The notes beneath the pieces were generated by a model, which saw only the letters and a program-made list of their open reading frames with translations, searched no databases and was not told the DNA's origin. Shown in pieces: positions 1 to 6,269 of a DNA stretch of 21,797 bases (position 1 is its first letter; the number at the start of each line of letters is the position of its first letter). A program made the position numbers and the translations under genes. This stretch comes from Clostridiales bacterium (GTDB taxonomy: Bacteria; Bacillota; Clostridia; WRLR01), in the NCBI GenBank assembly GCA_031263625.1, contig JAISFK010000274.1:1-21797 (forward strand). The letters run 5' to 3'.

Positions 1-80
1 TCAGGCTCGAAATCCTGCTCGTAGTCCTGCCAGTATGAAAATGTGACGTCCTCCAGATCTATCAGGCGCTCGTCCGGCAA
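1..80 (-). CDS. Energy-coupling factor (ECF) transporter ATPase, N-terminal fragment cut by the window edge
   Basis: Only the first 26 codons are present. A TTG at 78-80 is preceded by GGAGG (plus-strand 88-92) with a 7-base spacer, so the start is well supported despite being non-ATG. The translation begins MPDERLIDLEDVTFSYWQDY. The pattern of a hydrophobic pair, an acidic residue, then V-x-F-x-Y is the A-loop region that opens ABC ATPases. In Bacillota the gene after rplQ is usually ecfA1 (cbiO1), followed by ecfA2, ecfT and truA, the shared energising module of ECF vitamin and metal transporters. Position and N-terminus agree, so EcfA is the best reading. The Walker A motif would lie beyond the edge, so the family call is an inference from about 26 residues plus synteny. 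The gene lies after the rplQ terminator and its ribosome binding site touches the repeat tract at 91-246. Confidence 0.72.
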   Translation of the reverse strand, partial: MPDERLIDLEDVTFSYWQDYEQDFEP

Positions 81-90
81 TCAAAAACCT

Positions 91-246
91 CCAATTCGCC
101 AAAGCCTCCCAATTCGCCATTCGCAATTCGCAATTCGCCAAAGCCTTGCAATCAGCCAAAGCCTCCCCACTCGCCATTCGCCATTCGCCAAAGCCTTGCA
201 ATCAGCCAAAGCTTCCCAATCAGCCAAAGCATTCCAATAATTAGCC
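91..246. repeat. Degenerate tandem repeat tract between the rplQ terminator and the ecfA-like gene
   Basis: The tract is built from imperfect units of about 14-18 bases with the cores AATTCGCCAAAGCC and CAATCAGCCAAAGC, plus interspersed ATTCGCC stretches. At least six cores are recognisable between 91 and 246. One edge merges with the A-run that forms the terminator U-tract, and the other supplies the CCTCC that is the ecfA ribosome binding site on the minus strand. No gene or convincing promoter is seen inside. The rest of the gene-free stretch 81-393 holds the terminator at 247-274, a hairpin at 281-296 and unremarkable GC-rich sequence up to the rplQ stop. Confidence 0.8.
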
Positions 247-274
247 AAAACCCGCATGCCAAAGCGGCTGCGGG
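247..274 (-). terminator. Rho-independent terminator closing the ribosomal protein supercluster
   Basis: In the minus-strand transcript CCCGCA plus GCC pairs with GGC plus TGCGGG around a 5-base loop. This gives nine pairs with one bulged base (257). It is followed at once by four U residues (plus-strand AAAA 247-250). It lies about 120 bases after the rplQ stop and no T-run is present on the other side, so it acts in the rplQ direction only. The short U-tract makes partial read-through into the ecfA-like gene possible. Confidence 0.7.
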
Positions 275-280
275 TCGCAT

Positions 281-296
281 ACGCCGTCCACGGCGT
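281..296. other. Perfect small hairpin upstream of the terminator
   Basis: ACGCCG-TCCA-CGGCGT forms a perfect 6-bp stem with a 4-base loop. It is between the rplQ stop and the terminator and lacks its own U-tract. It may help stabilise the 3' end of the transcript. Confidence 0.5.
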
Positions 297-393
297 CTGT
301 CTGCTATGTTGACTATTCAATCAATGTAAACGCCCTTTTCGCGCCGCATCCCGCCAGCCAGCAAGCCGGCCCGCTGCCGCGCCGCGCCCCGCC

Positions 394-921
394 CTACTGA
401 ATCAGCTCCAGCAGCGCCATCTCGGCGGCGTCGCCCCGGCGCGTCCCCAGCTTGTATATCCGTGTGTACCCGCCCTGCTTGGACTTGTATTTCGGCGCGA
501 TCTCGTCGAACAGCTTGTTGAGCAGGTTCAGCGGCTTGCCCTTCTCGTCCTTCGCGCGGTACACCCACGGCAGCGCCAGCCTGCGCGCGTGCAGCCTCGA
601 CGGGCTGTCCACGGTCTTCATGGCCGTCTTGATCTCGCGCTCCACCACGAAGTAGACCCTGCCGTTCTTCGACTCCCTGCGCGCCGTGATGGCCTTGCCC
701 TTGCTGTCCGTCTTCTTGACGCTGACCTTCTCCTGCCTGGACGTGAAGTTGTCCGTCTCCCTGACGGCGGACGCGATGAGCTTTTCGGCTATGCTCCTGA
801 CCTCTTTCGCCCGCGTCTCCGTCGTTATGACCTTGCCGTCCCTCAGCAGCGCCGTCACGAGCCCTCTCAAAATTGCCTTGCGCTGCGCCGAAGGGCGGCC
901 CAGCTGTCTGTTTGTCGCCAT
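394..921 (-). CDS. rplQ: 50S ribosomal protein L17, with internal insertion
   Basis: L17 sits near the exit tunnel of the large subunit. The N-terminal signature (RQLGRPSAQRKAILRGL, residues 5-21), the TTETRAKEVRS block (33-43) and the C-terminal QGGYTRIYKLGTRRGD block (149-164) are all typical. The protein is 175 residues, whereas the common bacterial form is about 110-130. The excess is a block at about residues 53-107, rich in Lys, Arg, Ser and Thr, that separates EKLIASA from SRLHARRLA, which are adjacent in the B. subtilis protein. The ATG at 919-921 follows GGAGG with an 11-base spacer. It is the last gene of the alpha-operon segment, 83 bases after rpoA, and is followed by the terminator at 247-274. 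The reading frame is intact across the insert, so it is not a frameshift artefact. Confidence 0.97.
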   Translation of the reverse strand: MATNRQLGRPSAQRKAILRGLVTALLRDGKVITTETRAKEVRSIAEKLIASAVRETDNFTSRQEKVSVKKTDSKGKAITARRESKNGRVYFVVEREIKTAMKTVDSPSRLHARRLALPWVYRAKDEKGKPLNLLNKLFDEIAPKYKSKQGGYTRIYKLGTRRGDAAEMALLELIQ

Positions 922-1004
922 TGTGCCATCATCCTCCCGATTAAGTCTTTGCGCCTGCTCCCCCTACTCTCCGACTGCTCCCCTGCCTCCGCCCTCGCCC
1001 GCGC

Positions 1005-1952
1005 CTACTCCTCGGACGACGCCAGCTGCAGGCCGAGCGCCTCAAGCTTCTGAAGCACTTCCTCCAGCGACTTCCTGCCGAGGTTGCGCACTTTCATCAT
1101 GTCGTCCTCTGTCTTGTTCGTCAGATCCTCCACCGTGTTGATCGCCGCCCGCTTGAGGCAGTTGTACGACCTGACAGACAGATCGAGCTCCTCGATCGTC
1201 ATCTCCAGCACTTTCTCTTTCTTCGTCTCTTCCTTCTCGACCAGAATCTCGGCCGACCTGGCCTGATCGGACAGGTCTATGAACAGGTTCAGGTGCTCGC
1301 TCATTATCCTCGCGCCCAGGCTTATGGCCTCGTCCGGCTTTATGCTGCCGTTCGTCCACACTTCGAGCGTCAGCTTGTCGAACTCCGTGTTCTGGCCGAC
1401 GCGCGTGTTCTCGACCGTGTAGTTGACCTTTTTGACGGGCGTGTAGATGGAGTCCACTGGCAGTATGCCGATCTGCTGGCCGGGGTACTTGTTCTTTTCC
1501 GCCGACACGTAGCCCCTGCCCTTGTCAATCGTCATTTCGATGTACAGCTTGCTGTCGCCGTTCAGCGTCGCGATGTGCAGATCCGGGTTCAGGATCTCGA
1601 CGTCCGAATCCGCCTTGATGTCGCCCGCCGTGACGGGCCCCTCGCGATCCACGTCTATATAAACCGTCTTGGGCCCGTCGGAATACATCTTCAAGGACAG
1701 CTCCTTGATGTTCAGGATGATCTCCGTGACATCCTCGACTACGCCCGGTATGGTTGAAAATTCATGCAGCGCGGTATTGCTCTTTATCGAGTTGACGGCC
1801 ACCCCCGGAATCGACGAAAGCAGAACCCTTCTCAGGGAGTTGCCGAGCGTTATCCCATAGCCCCTCTCGAGGGGCTCAATGACAAACTTGCCGAACGTGT
1901 AGTCGCCGCTGGCTTCCACGCACTTTATTCTGGGCTTCTCAATCTCTATCAA
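1005..1952 (-). CDS. rpoA: DNA-directed RNA polymerase subunit alpha
   Basis: RpoA dimerises to nucleate RNA polymerase assembly, and its C-terminal domain contacts UP elements and activators. The 315-residue product matches the B. subtilis length (314). Domains: N-terminal assembly domain at about 1-230 with GNSLRRVLLSSIPG near residue 43, then a charged linker, then the C-terminal domain with IEELDLSVRSYNCLKRA and KVRNLGRKSLEEV, which carry the DNA-contacting Arg, Asn and Lys positions. I place the start at the TTG at 1950-1952, because AAGGAGGG lies 7 bases upstream and the resulting MIEIEKPRIKC matches family N-termini. A TTG six codons upstream would overlap that ribosome binding site. 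It lies 57 bases after rpsD and 83 before rplQ. Notable in context: its C-terminal domain would read the A/T-rich element upstream of the S10 promoter. Confidence 0.97.
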   Translation of the reverse strand: MIEIEKPRIKCVEASGDYTFGKFVIEPLERGYGITLGNSLRRVLLSSIPGVAVNSIKSNTALHEFSTIPGVVEDVTEIILNIKELSLKMYSDGPKTVYIDVDREGPVTAGDIKADSDVEILNPDLHIATLNGDSKLYIEMTIDKGRGYVSAEKNKYPGQQIGILPVDSIYTPVKKVNYTVENTRVGQNTEFDKLTLEVWTNGSIKPDEAISLGARIMSEHLNLFIDLSDQARSAEILVEKEETKKEKVLEMTIEELDLSVRSYNCLKRAAINTVEDLTNKTEDDMMKVRNLGRKSLEEVLQKLEALGLQLASSEE

Positions 1953-2009
1953 CAAAAAACCCTCCTTCAAAACGCACTTGGCTGTTCACAGTGGAGATGT
2001 CAAAGCGCC

Positions 2010-2636
2010 TTACTTGGAGTACAGCTCAACGATCAGATGCTCGCTGACCTGCACGTCCACGTCCTCCCTGGCCGCCAGCGACAGCACCCTGCCCGTCATG
2101 TTGTCCACGTCAAACTCCAGCCACTGCGGCAGGACCTTGCTGCCCGTGATCTCGAGCACGGCCTTGAATTTCTCGACGCTCCTGCTCTTGCCGCGCAGGG
2201 CGACGACGTCGCCGGGCCTGACAAGGTACGACGGGATGTTGACCTTCTGGCCGTTCACCGTGAAGTGCGCGTGCCTGACAAGCTGCCTCGACTCGGCCCT
2301 CGACGTGGCCATGCCGAGCCTGTAGACGACGTTGTCCAGCCGGCTCTCCAGTATTTGCAGGAGGTTTGTGCCCGTCACGCCGCTGCGCTGCACGGCCATG
2401 TCAAAATACTTCGCGAACTGGCTTTCGAGGACGCCGTAAAAGCGCTTCGCCTTCTGCTTCTCGCGGAGCTGCAGGCCGTACTCGGACTGCTTCTTCCGCT
2501 GCTGGCCGTGCTGTCCGGGCACGTATGGCCGCTTGTCGATGGAGCACTTTTTTGTGTAGCAGCGCTCGCCCTTGAGAAAGAGCTTTTGGGCCTCCCTCCG
2601 GCAGAGCCTGCACGATGCGTCGGTGTACCTTGCCAT
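2010..2636 (-). CDS. rpsD: 30S ribosomal protein S4, zinc-binding (C+) form
   Basis: S4 is a primary 16S rRNA binder that nucleates 30S assembly and in several bacteria represses its own operon. The product is 208 residues starting MARYTDASCRLC. Cysteines at 9, 12, 26 and 31 form the CxxC and Cx4C zinc knuckle of the C+ version, and the S4 RNA-binding domain follows at about 95-160 (ESRLDNVVYRLGMA, ARQLVRHAHFTVNG-like segment). The open frame continues upstream, but MARY has GGAGGT 10 bases before it and family homology begins there. It is placed between rpsK and rpoA, the arrangement of clostridia and E. coli rather than the stand-alone rpsD of B. subtilis. A 344-base gap precedes it. Confidence 0.97.
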   Translation of the reverse strand: MARYTDASCRLCRREAQKLFLKGERCYTKKCSIDKRPYVPGQHGQQRKKQSEYGLQLREKQKAKRFYGVLESQFAKYFDMAVQRSGVTGTNLLQILESRLDNVVYRLGMATSRAESRQLVRHAHFTVNGQKVNIPSYLVRPGDVVALRGKSRSVEKFKAVLEITGSKVLPQWLEFDVDNMTGRVLSLAAREDVDVQVSEHLIVELYSK

Positions 2637-2980
2637 CTGTTCTTCTACCTCCAAATAATTAGTTTCGGCCTGCGCGAAAAGCCCGCAAAGCCCGCAAGGC
2701 CGGCAGCCATGCGGGTGGCGGCGCCCCCAGCGGCGCCCCACAGCCCCCAGCGGCGCCCGGCAAGCGCCGGCGAAACGGCGCCCGAGCGGGCGGCGGCGCC
2801 TAAAAGCGCGGCTCCCGGCGGCTCGCATATGGCGCGGCGCGCGCCATGCGGCAGTGCCTGCGGCCCGTTGCCCGTTGCCCGCTGCCCACGATGCGCGTAT
2901 CGGGCGCGGCTGGCTCCCGCGCCGCGGCGGGCGAGGCGCCCCCGCAGCCGTTCAGGCCCTCCGCGCGCCCCGGCGGCGGA
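2637..2980. other. Gene-free 344-base gap between rpsK and rpsD with GC-rich repeats and a hairpin
   Basis: No gene is supported here. Visible structure: GCCCCCAGCGGCGCCC occurs at 2723-2738 and again at 2743-2758 (20-base period). CCCGTTG is repeated three times with one change at 2864-2884. ATGGCGCG-GCG-CGCGCCAT at 2829-2847 forms a perfect 8-bp stem with a 3-base loop. The rpsD ribosome binding site lies at the low end. Because S4 autoregulates alpha operons elsewhere, a leader element is possible, but I see no pseudoknot I could defend. Confidence 0.6.
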
Positions 2981-3382
2981 TCAGACCCTCCTGCGCTTTG
3001 GCGGCCTGCAGCCGTTGTGCGGGATCGGCGTCACGTCCTTTATCATGCTGACGTCCAGCCCGGCAGTCTGCAGCGCCCGGATTGCGGCCTCGCGCCCCGC
3101 GCCCGGCCCCTTCACGTACACCTCGACCGTTTTCAGGCCGTGCTCCATGGCTGCCTTGGAAGCGGTTTCGGCGGCCATCTGCGCGGCGAACGGAGTGCTC
3201 TTTCTCGATCCCCGGAAGCCGAGCCCGCCGGCGCTGGCCCACGACAGCGCGTTGCCGGCCGTGTCCGTCAGCGTCACGATCGTGTTGTTGAACGTGGATC
3301 TGATGTGCGCGACGCCCCGCTCGATGTTCTTCCGCTCTCTTCTCTTTCTGGCTATCCTCTTGTTAGCCGCAACCCTTGCCAT
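2981..3382 (-). CDS. rpsK: 30S ribosomal protein S11
   Basis: S11 is a component of the 30S platform near the E site and contacts 16S rRNA and the mRNA path. The 133-residue product has the family core IERGVAHIRSTFNNTIVTLTD, the central WASAGGLGFRGSRKSTPFAAQ block and the C-terminal signature DVTPIPHNGCRPPKRRRV. The first 20 residues are strongly basic, as usual. The ATG at 3380-3382 follows AGGAGGGG, which overlaps the end of rpsM with a gap of only 14 bases, so the two are co-translated. Length and motifs are normal, with no oddity except the long gap after it. Confidence 0.98.
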   Translation of the reverse strand: MARVAANKRIARKRRERKNIERGVAHIRSTFNNTIVTLTDTAGNALSWASAGGLGFRGSRKSTPFAAQMAAETASKAAMEHGLKTVEVYVKGPGAGREAAIRALQTAGLDVSMIKDVTPIPHNGCRPPKRRRV

Positions 3383-3396
3383 TTATATGACCCCTC

Positions 3397-3765
3397 CTAC
3401 TTCTTTCTGCCGCCAATAGCCTTCGACGGTCCTTTTCTCGTCCTGGCGTTCGTCCTCGTGCGCTGTCCCCTCACGGGGAGGCCGGAGCGGTGCCTTCTGC
3501 CCCGGTAGCTGCCGATTTCGATCAGGCGCTTGATGTTCAGCGCGACTTCCCGCTTGAGATCGCCCTCCACCTTGTACGAGCGGTCGATGATCTCCCTCAG
3601 GCTGCTGATCTCGTCGTCCGTCAGATCCTTGATCCTCGTGTCCGGGTTTACGCCCGTCGTCTTCAGAATTTCGTTTGATTTTGACCGCCCAATGCCAAAA
3701 ATATAGGTGAGCCCGATTTCGACCCTCTTGTCCCTTGGCAAGTCAACGCCGGCAATACGCGCCAT
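3397..3765 (-). CDS. rpsM: 30S ribosomal protein S13
   Basis: S13 is in the 30S head and forms intersubunit bridges, with its C-terminal tail reaching the P-site tRNA. The 122-residue product begins MARIAGVDLPRDKRVEIGLTY and ends in the basic tail SGLPVRGQRTRTNARTRKG. The helix-hairpin-helix-like segment IFGIGRSKSNEIL is present. An upstream in-frame ATG (17 codons earlier if MGAV, 9 codons earlier if MSKQ) exists, but the chosen ATG at 3763-3765 has AAAGGGTG 6-7 bases upstream and matches family N-termini. It follows rpmJ after a 218-base repeat-rich gap and is tightly coupled to rpsK downstream. Confidence 0.97.
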   Translation of the reverse strand: MARIAGVDLPRDKRVEIGLTYIFGIGRSKSNEILKTTGVNPDTRIKDLTDDEISSLREIIDRSYKVEGDLKREVALNIKRLIEIGSYRGRRHRSGLPVRGQRTRTNARTRKGPSKAIGGRKK

Positions 3766-3983
3766 CTTTTTACACCCTTTCTGTTTGCTCATAATAGCGC
3801 CCGCTACGGCGCCCACTCCCCCGGCCTCTCAGCCGCGCGGCCGTTTCGCCCGCTGGCCCGCTGCATCGTCGGCCCCGCTAAACCATCGGCCCGCTGCACC
3901 GTCGGCCCGCTGGCCGCTCACTCAGCCAGCCGCCTCAGCCGCTCAGCAGGCCAGCCGCTCAGCCGCAACCTGGCCCTCGCGGC
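3766..3983. repeat. Repeat-rich gap between rpmJ and rpsM
   Basis: The stretch is made of reiterated CCGCTG, GTCGGCCCGCTG and CAGCCGCTCAG words. For example, GTCGGCCCGCTGG follows a similar CATCGGCCCGCTGCACC copy near 3884-3912, and CAGCCGCTCAG-type words recur through 3921-3965. The units are degenerate and do not form a CRISPR-like repeat/spacer pattern. No open frame with a ribosome binding site is supported. It ends at the rpsM ribosome binding site. Confidence 0.6.
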
Positions 3984-4097
3984 CTACCCCTGGCGCTGCT
4001 TGTGCTTGGGGTTGGCGCAGATGACCATCACGCGCCCTTTCCTCTTGATTATCTTGCACTTCTCGCATATAGCTTTTACAGACGGCTTAACTTTCAC
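3984..4097 (-). CDS. rpmJ: 50S ribosomal protein L36, zinc-binding form
   Basis: This gene is short but unambiguous. The translation from a GTG at 4095-4097 is 37 residues, MKVKPSVKAICEKCKIIKRK followed by GRVMVICANPKHKQRQG. Cys11, Cys14, Cys27 and His32 are the zinc ligands of the C+ form. AGGGAG lies 10 bases upstream of the GTG. L36 is the smallest large-subunit protein and stabilises 23S rRNA near the L6/L16 region. It lies 32 bases after infA, the usual order in Bacillota. Presence of the zinc form, together with zinc-type S14 and S4, implies that ribosome composition here depends on zinc, unless zinc-free paralogues exist elsewhere. Confidence 0.96.
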   Translation of the reverse strand: MKVKPSVKAICEKCKIIKRKGRVMVICANPKHKQRQG

Positions 4098-4129
4098 GGT
4101 TTTCGCGCTCCCTTCGTTTGTATGCGTTT

Positions 4130-4348
4130 CTATTTGGATCGCCAGGTTATACGGCCGCGCGTCAGGTCATACGGCGACAGCTCCAGCGTGACCCTGTCCC
4201 CCGGCAGTATACGGATAAAGTTCATCCTCAGCTTGCCCGATATGTGGGCCAGAACCTTGTGCCCGTTCTTCAGCTCCACCTGAAACATCGCGTTCGGGAA
4301 TGACTCGACCACAACGCCTTCAACCTCGATGACATCATCTTTTGACAT
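4130..4348 (-). CDS. infA: Translation initiation factor IF-1
   Basis: IF-1 occupies the 30S A site during initiation and modulates IF-2 and IF-3. The 72-residue product MSKDDVIEVEGVVVESFPNA and onward has a complete single S1/OB fold, including the HISGKLRMNFIRILPGDRV block, and is full length. The ATG at 4346-4348 has AAAGGG a few bases upstream, inside the end of the preceding KOW gene. The two genes overlap by 14 bases, which indicates translational coupling. rpmJ follows after 32 bases. Confidence 0.98.
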   Translation of the reverse strand: MSKDDVIEVEGVVVESFPNAMFQVELKNGHKVLAHISGKLRMNFIRILPGDRVTLELSPYDLTRGRITWRSK

Positions 4349-4628
4349 AAAAGATCCCTTTCAAATGCTCCTCCGCAAGCTCGCCCCTCAGCTGCCTGTC
4401 CGTCGGCCGGCCGCCCTCCAGGAGCAGGGCCCTCACCCCGCCCAGGCTCGCGTCCGCGAACGCCAGGTGTTTCATGTTCTTCTTCTTGGGCCTGCCAATC
4501 TTGCGGAGCCTCCCGTCGGATATCAGCAGCATCCCGTCCGGCGTGTGCCCGACCACCGCAAACGGCCTGCCCCTGCCGCGCCCGCTCTTTGGGGCCACGA
4601 CCCTGCCGTACAGGTCCAAAGGCGTCAA
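4335..4628 (-). CDS. KOW-domain RNA-binding protein (L14e/L27e-like)
   Basis: The 97-residue protein starts at a TTG (4626-4628) with GGGG about 8 bases upstream; no better start exists in frame. The N-terminal LYGRVVAPKSGRGRGRPFAV resembles a KOW motif (hydrophobic strand, Gly at the turn, basic residues), and a second basic patch RLRKIGRPKKKNMKHLAF follows at about 40-57. Bacillota commonly carry such a small KOW protein, related to eukaryotic/archaeal L14e-L27e, between map and infA, which is exactly its place here. Its role is not established; RNA or ribosome association is an inference from the fold and the context. It overlaps infA by 14 bases and is separated from map by 152 bases that contain a short AT-rich patch and no gene. 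Confidence 0.85.
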   Translation of the reverse strand: MTPLDLYGRVVAPKSGRGRGRPFAVVGHTPDGMLLISDGRLRKIGRPKKKNMKHLAFADASLGGVRALLLEGGRPTDRQLRGELAEEHLKGIFYVKR

Positions 4629-4780
4629 TGCAGCATCCCCGCTTCAAAATTATAGTATATATCAAACGGCGCCATATATCAAGCGCTTCGTTCGCGCCCG
4701 CGCATCCGCGCCCTGTGCGCCGCCCGCTCGCGCCCTCGCGCCGCCCGCCGGCCCGGCCTGCCCCGCCGCGCCGCCGCCCG

Positions 4781-5590
4781 CTATGCGGGGGCGCTCAGTA
4801 TGGCCGGCTGCCCGTCGGCCGTCACGAGCAGCGTGTTCTCGTGGTGCGCCGACAGCGAGCCGTCGCGCGTGACCACCGTCCACTTGTTGGGCAGGATCTC
4901 GACGCCATGCGCGCCCGCGTTCACCATCGGCTCTATCGCGAGCGTCATGCCCGCCGCGAGCCGCTCGCCGCGCTCCCCGCGCGAAACGAAGTTGGGGATC
5001 TGCGGCGGCTCGTGCAGCTCCGTGCCTATGCCGTGCCCCACAAAATCCCTCACGACGGAGTACCCGTCCGCCTCGGCGCGCCTCTGCACGCGGCGCGATA
5101 TGTCCGAAACCCGGTTGCCGGGCACGGCGCCCAGCATCCCCTCGCAGAACGCCTCCCTGGTCGCGCGCACGAGCCGCGCCGCCTCGTCGGACACGGCGCC
5201 GACGCAGAACGTGCGGGCCATGTCGGAGTGGTAGCCCTTGTATATGAGGCCCATGTCGATGCTGACGATGTCGCCGGCTTTCAGGCGGCGCGAGCCTGGC
5301 AGGCCGTGTATGACCTCGTCGTTGACGGACACGCACAGGTTCGCGGGGTAGTCGGGCGCGCCGTCCACAAAGCCGGGGACGCCCAAAAACGACGGCAGGC
5401 AGTCGCTGGCATATACAAACTCGCCCGCCAGCCTGTCCAGCTCGGAGGTGGCCACGCCGTCCGCCACGTTCCGCTCCAGCATGAGCAGGCAGCGCGCCAG
5501 TATGTCGCCGGCCCTGCGCATGAGATCGATTTCCCTGCCGCTCTTTATCGTTATCATATAGCCATAGTCGTCATTGCCGCCATGTTTCAT
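4781..5590 (-). CDS. map: Type I methionine aminopeptidase
   Basis: The enzyme removes the initiator methionine from nascent proteins using two divalent metals. Counting from the internal MITIKSGREI, the metal ligands are visible as Asp101 (SIDMG), Asp112 (YHSDMART), His175 (VGHGIG), Glu209 (AIEPM) and Glu240 (HHENT), with His84 (VIHGLP) as the substrate-side histidine. All are present, so it should be active. Two starts are possible. The ATG at 5590 gives 269 residues and overlaps the adk stop in an ATGA arrangement. The ATG at 5557 gives 258 residues and fits the family N-terminus better. Neither has a clear ribosome binding site, which favours re-initiation at the ATGA, so I report 5590 without firm conviction. 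Confidence 0.95.
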   Translation of the reverse strand: MKHGGNDDYGYMITIKSGREIDLMRRAGDILARCLLMLERNVADGVATSELDRLAGEFVYASDCLPSFLGVPGFVDGAPDYPANLCVSVNDEVIHGLPGSRRLKAGDIVSIDMGLIYKGYHSDMARTFCVGAVSDEAARLVRATREAFCEGMLGAVPGNRVSDISRRVQRRAEADGYSVVRDFVGHGIGTELHEPPQIPNFVSRGERGERLAAGMTLAIEPMVNAGAHGVEILPNKWTVVTRDGSLSAHHENTLLVTADGQPAILSAPA

Positions 5591-6258
5591 TCGCCCGCGC
5601 CCGCCGCGAGCAGGCCGCCGAGCGCCGCCAGCGTGTCCGCCGACGTGTCCTCCACCCTGTCCCTGCCGGGGACTTCCGCGAACACGCCCGACGTCCGGTA
5701 GTACCGGATGAGCGGCGCCGTCTGCTCGCGGTAGACCGCCAGCCGCTCCATGACCGTGCCCGCCTCGTCGTCCGGCCTCTGGACCACGGCCCCGCCGCAC
5801 CTGTCGCACGCGCCAGCGCTCTTCGGCGGGTTGTAGGCGACGTGGTACGTCTTGCCGCAGGCCGGGCAGACCCTCCTGCCGGACAGCCTGTCAACAATCG
5901 CCTGATCCGCCACGCTTATGGACAGCACGGCGCTCAGCCTCTGCCCCGCCCCGGCGAGATAGCCGTCCAGGGCCTCGGCCTGGGCGATGTTCCGAGGGAA
6001 GCCGTCCAGAATGTAGCCGTTCTTGCAGTCGTCCAGCTTCAGCCTGTCCGTCACGAGGCTGATCGTCAGCTCGTCGGGCACGAGCTGGCCCGCGTCCATG
6101 TACGCCTTGGCCTTCGCGCCCAGCGGGGTGCCGTCCTTGATGTTCTGCCTGAAAATGTCGCCCGTCGATATCTGCGGGATCCCGTACTTGCGCGAAATGT
6201 TCTCCGCCTGCGTGCCCTTGCCCGCGCCGGGCGCGCCCAGCAATACAATATTGACCAT
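5587..6258 (-). CDS. adk: Adenylate kinase, zinc LID type
   Basis: The enzyme interconverts ATP plus AMP and two ADP. The 223-residue product begins MVNIVLLGAPGAGKGTQ with the P-loop at 8-15. The AMP-binding segment ISTGDIFRQNI (30-40) and DGFPRN (85-90) follow. The LID holds Cys131, Cys134, Cys151 and Cys154 in a CxxC...CxxC pattern, the structural zinc site typical of Gram-positive long-form enzymes. The frame is open further upstream inside secY, but the ATG at 6256-6258 has AGAGGT seven bases before it and starts the P-loop strand at the correct place. It lies 11 bases after secY and overlaps map by four bases, so secY-adk-map is tightly coupled. Confidence 0.97.
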   Translation of the reverse strand: MVNIVLLGAPGAGKGTQAENISRKYGIPQISTGDIFRQNIKDGTPLGAKAKAYMDAGQLVPDELTISLVTDRLKLDDCKNGYILDGFPRNIAQAEALDGYLAGAGQRLSAVLSISVADQAIVDRLSGRRVCPACGKTYHVAYNPPKSAGACDRCGGAVVQRPDDEAGTVMERLAVYREQTAPLIRYYRTSGVFAEVPGRDRVEDTSADTLAALGGLLAAGAGE

Positions 6259-6269
6259 CAAAAATACCT

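Noticed and set aside
81..320. 79-codon minus-strand frame through the left-edge repeats
   Set aside because: Its translation (LANYWNALADWEALADCKAL and similar) is only the repeat read as codons, and it crosses the terminator.
1764..3419. 551-codon plus-strand frame across rpoA, rpsD and rpsK
   Set aside because: It crosses three real genes and their gaps in antisense and shows no domain.
5591..5809. Extended map start inside adk
   Set aside because: The extra residues are the out-of-frame reading of adk. Only 5590 and 5557 are credible starts.
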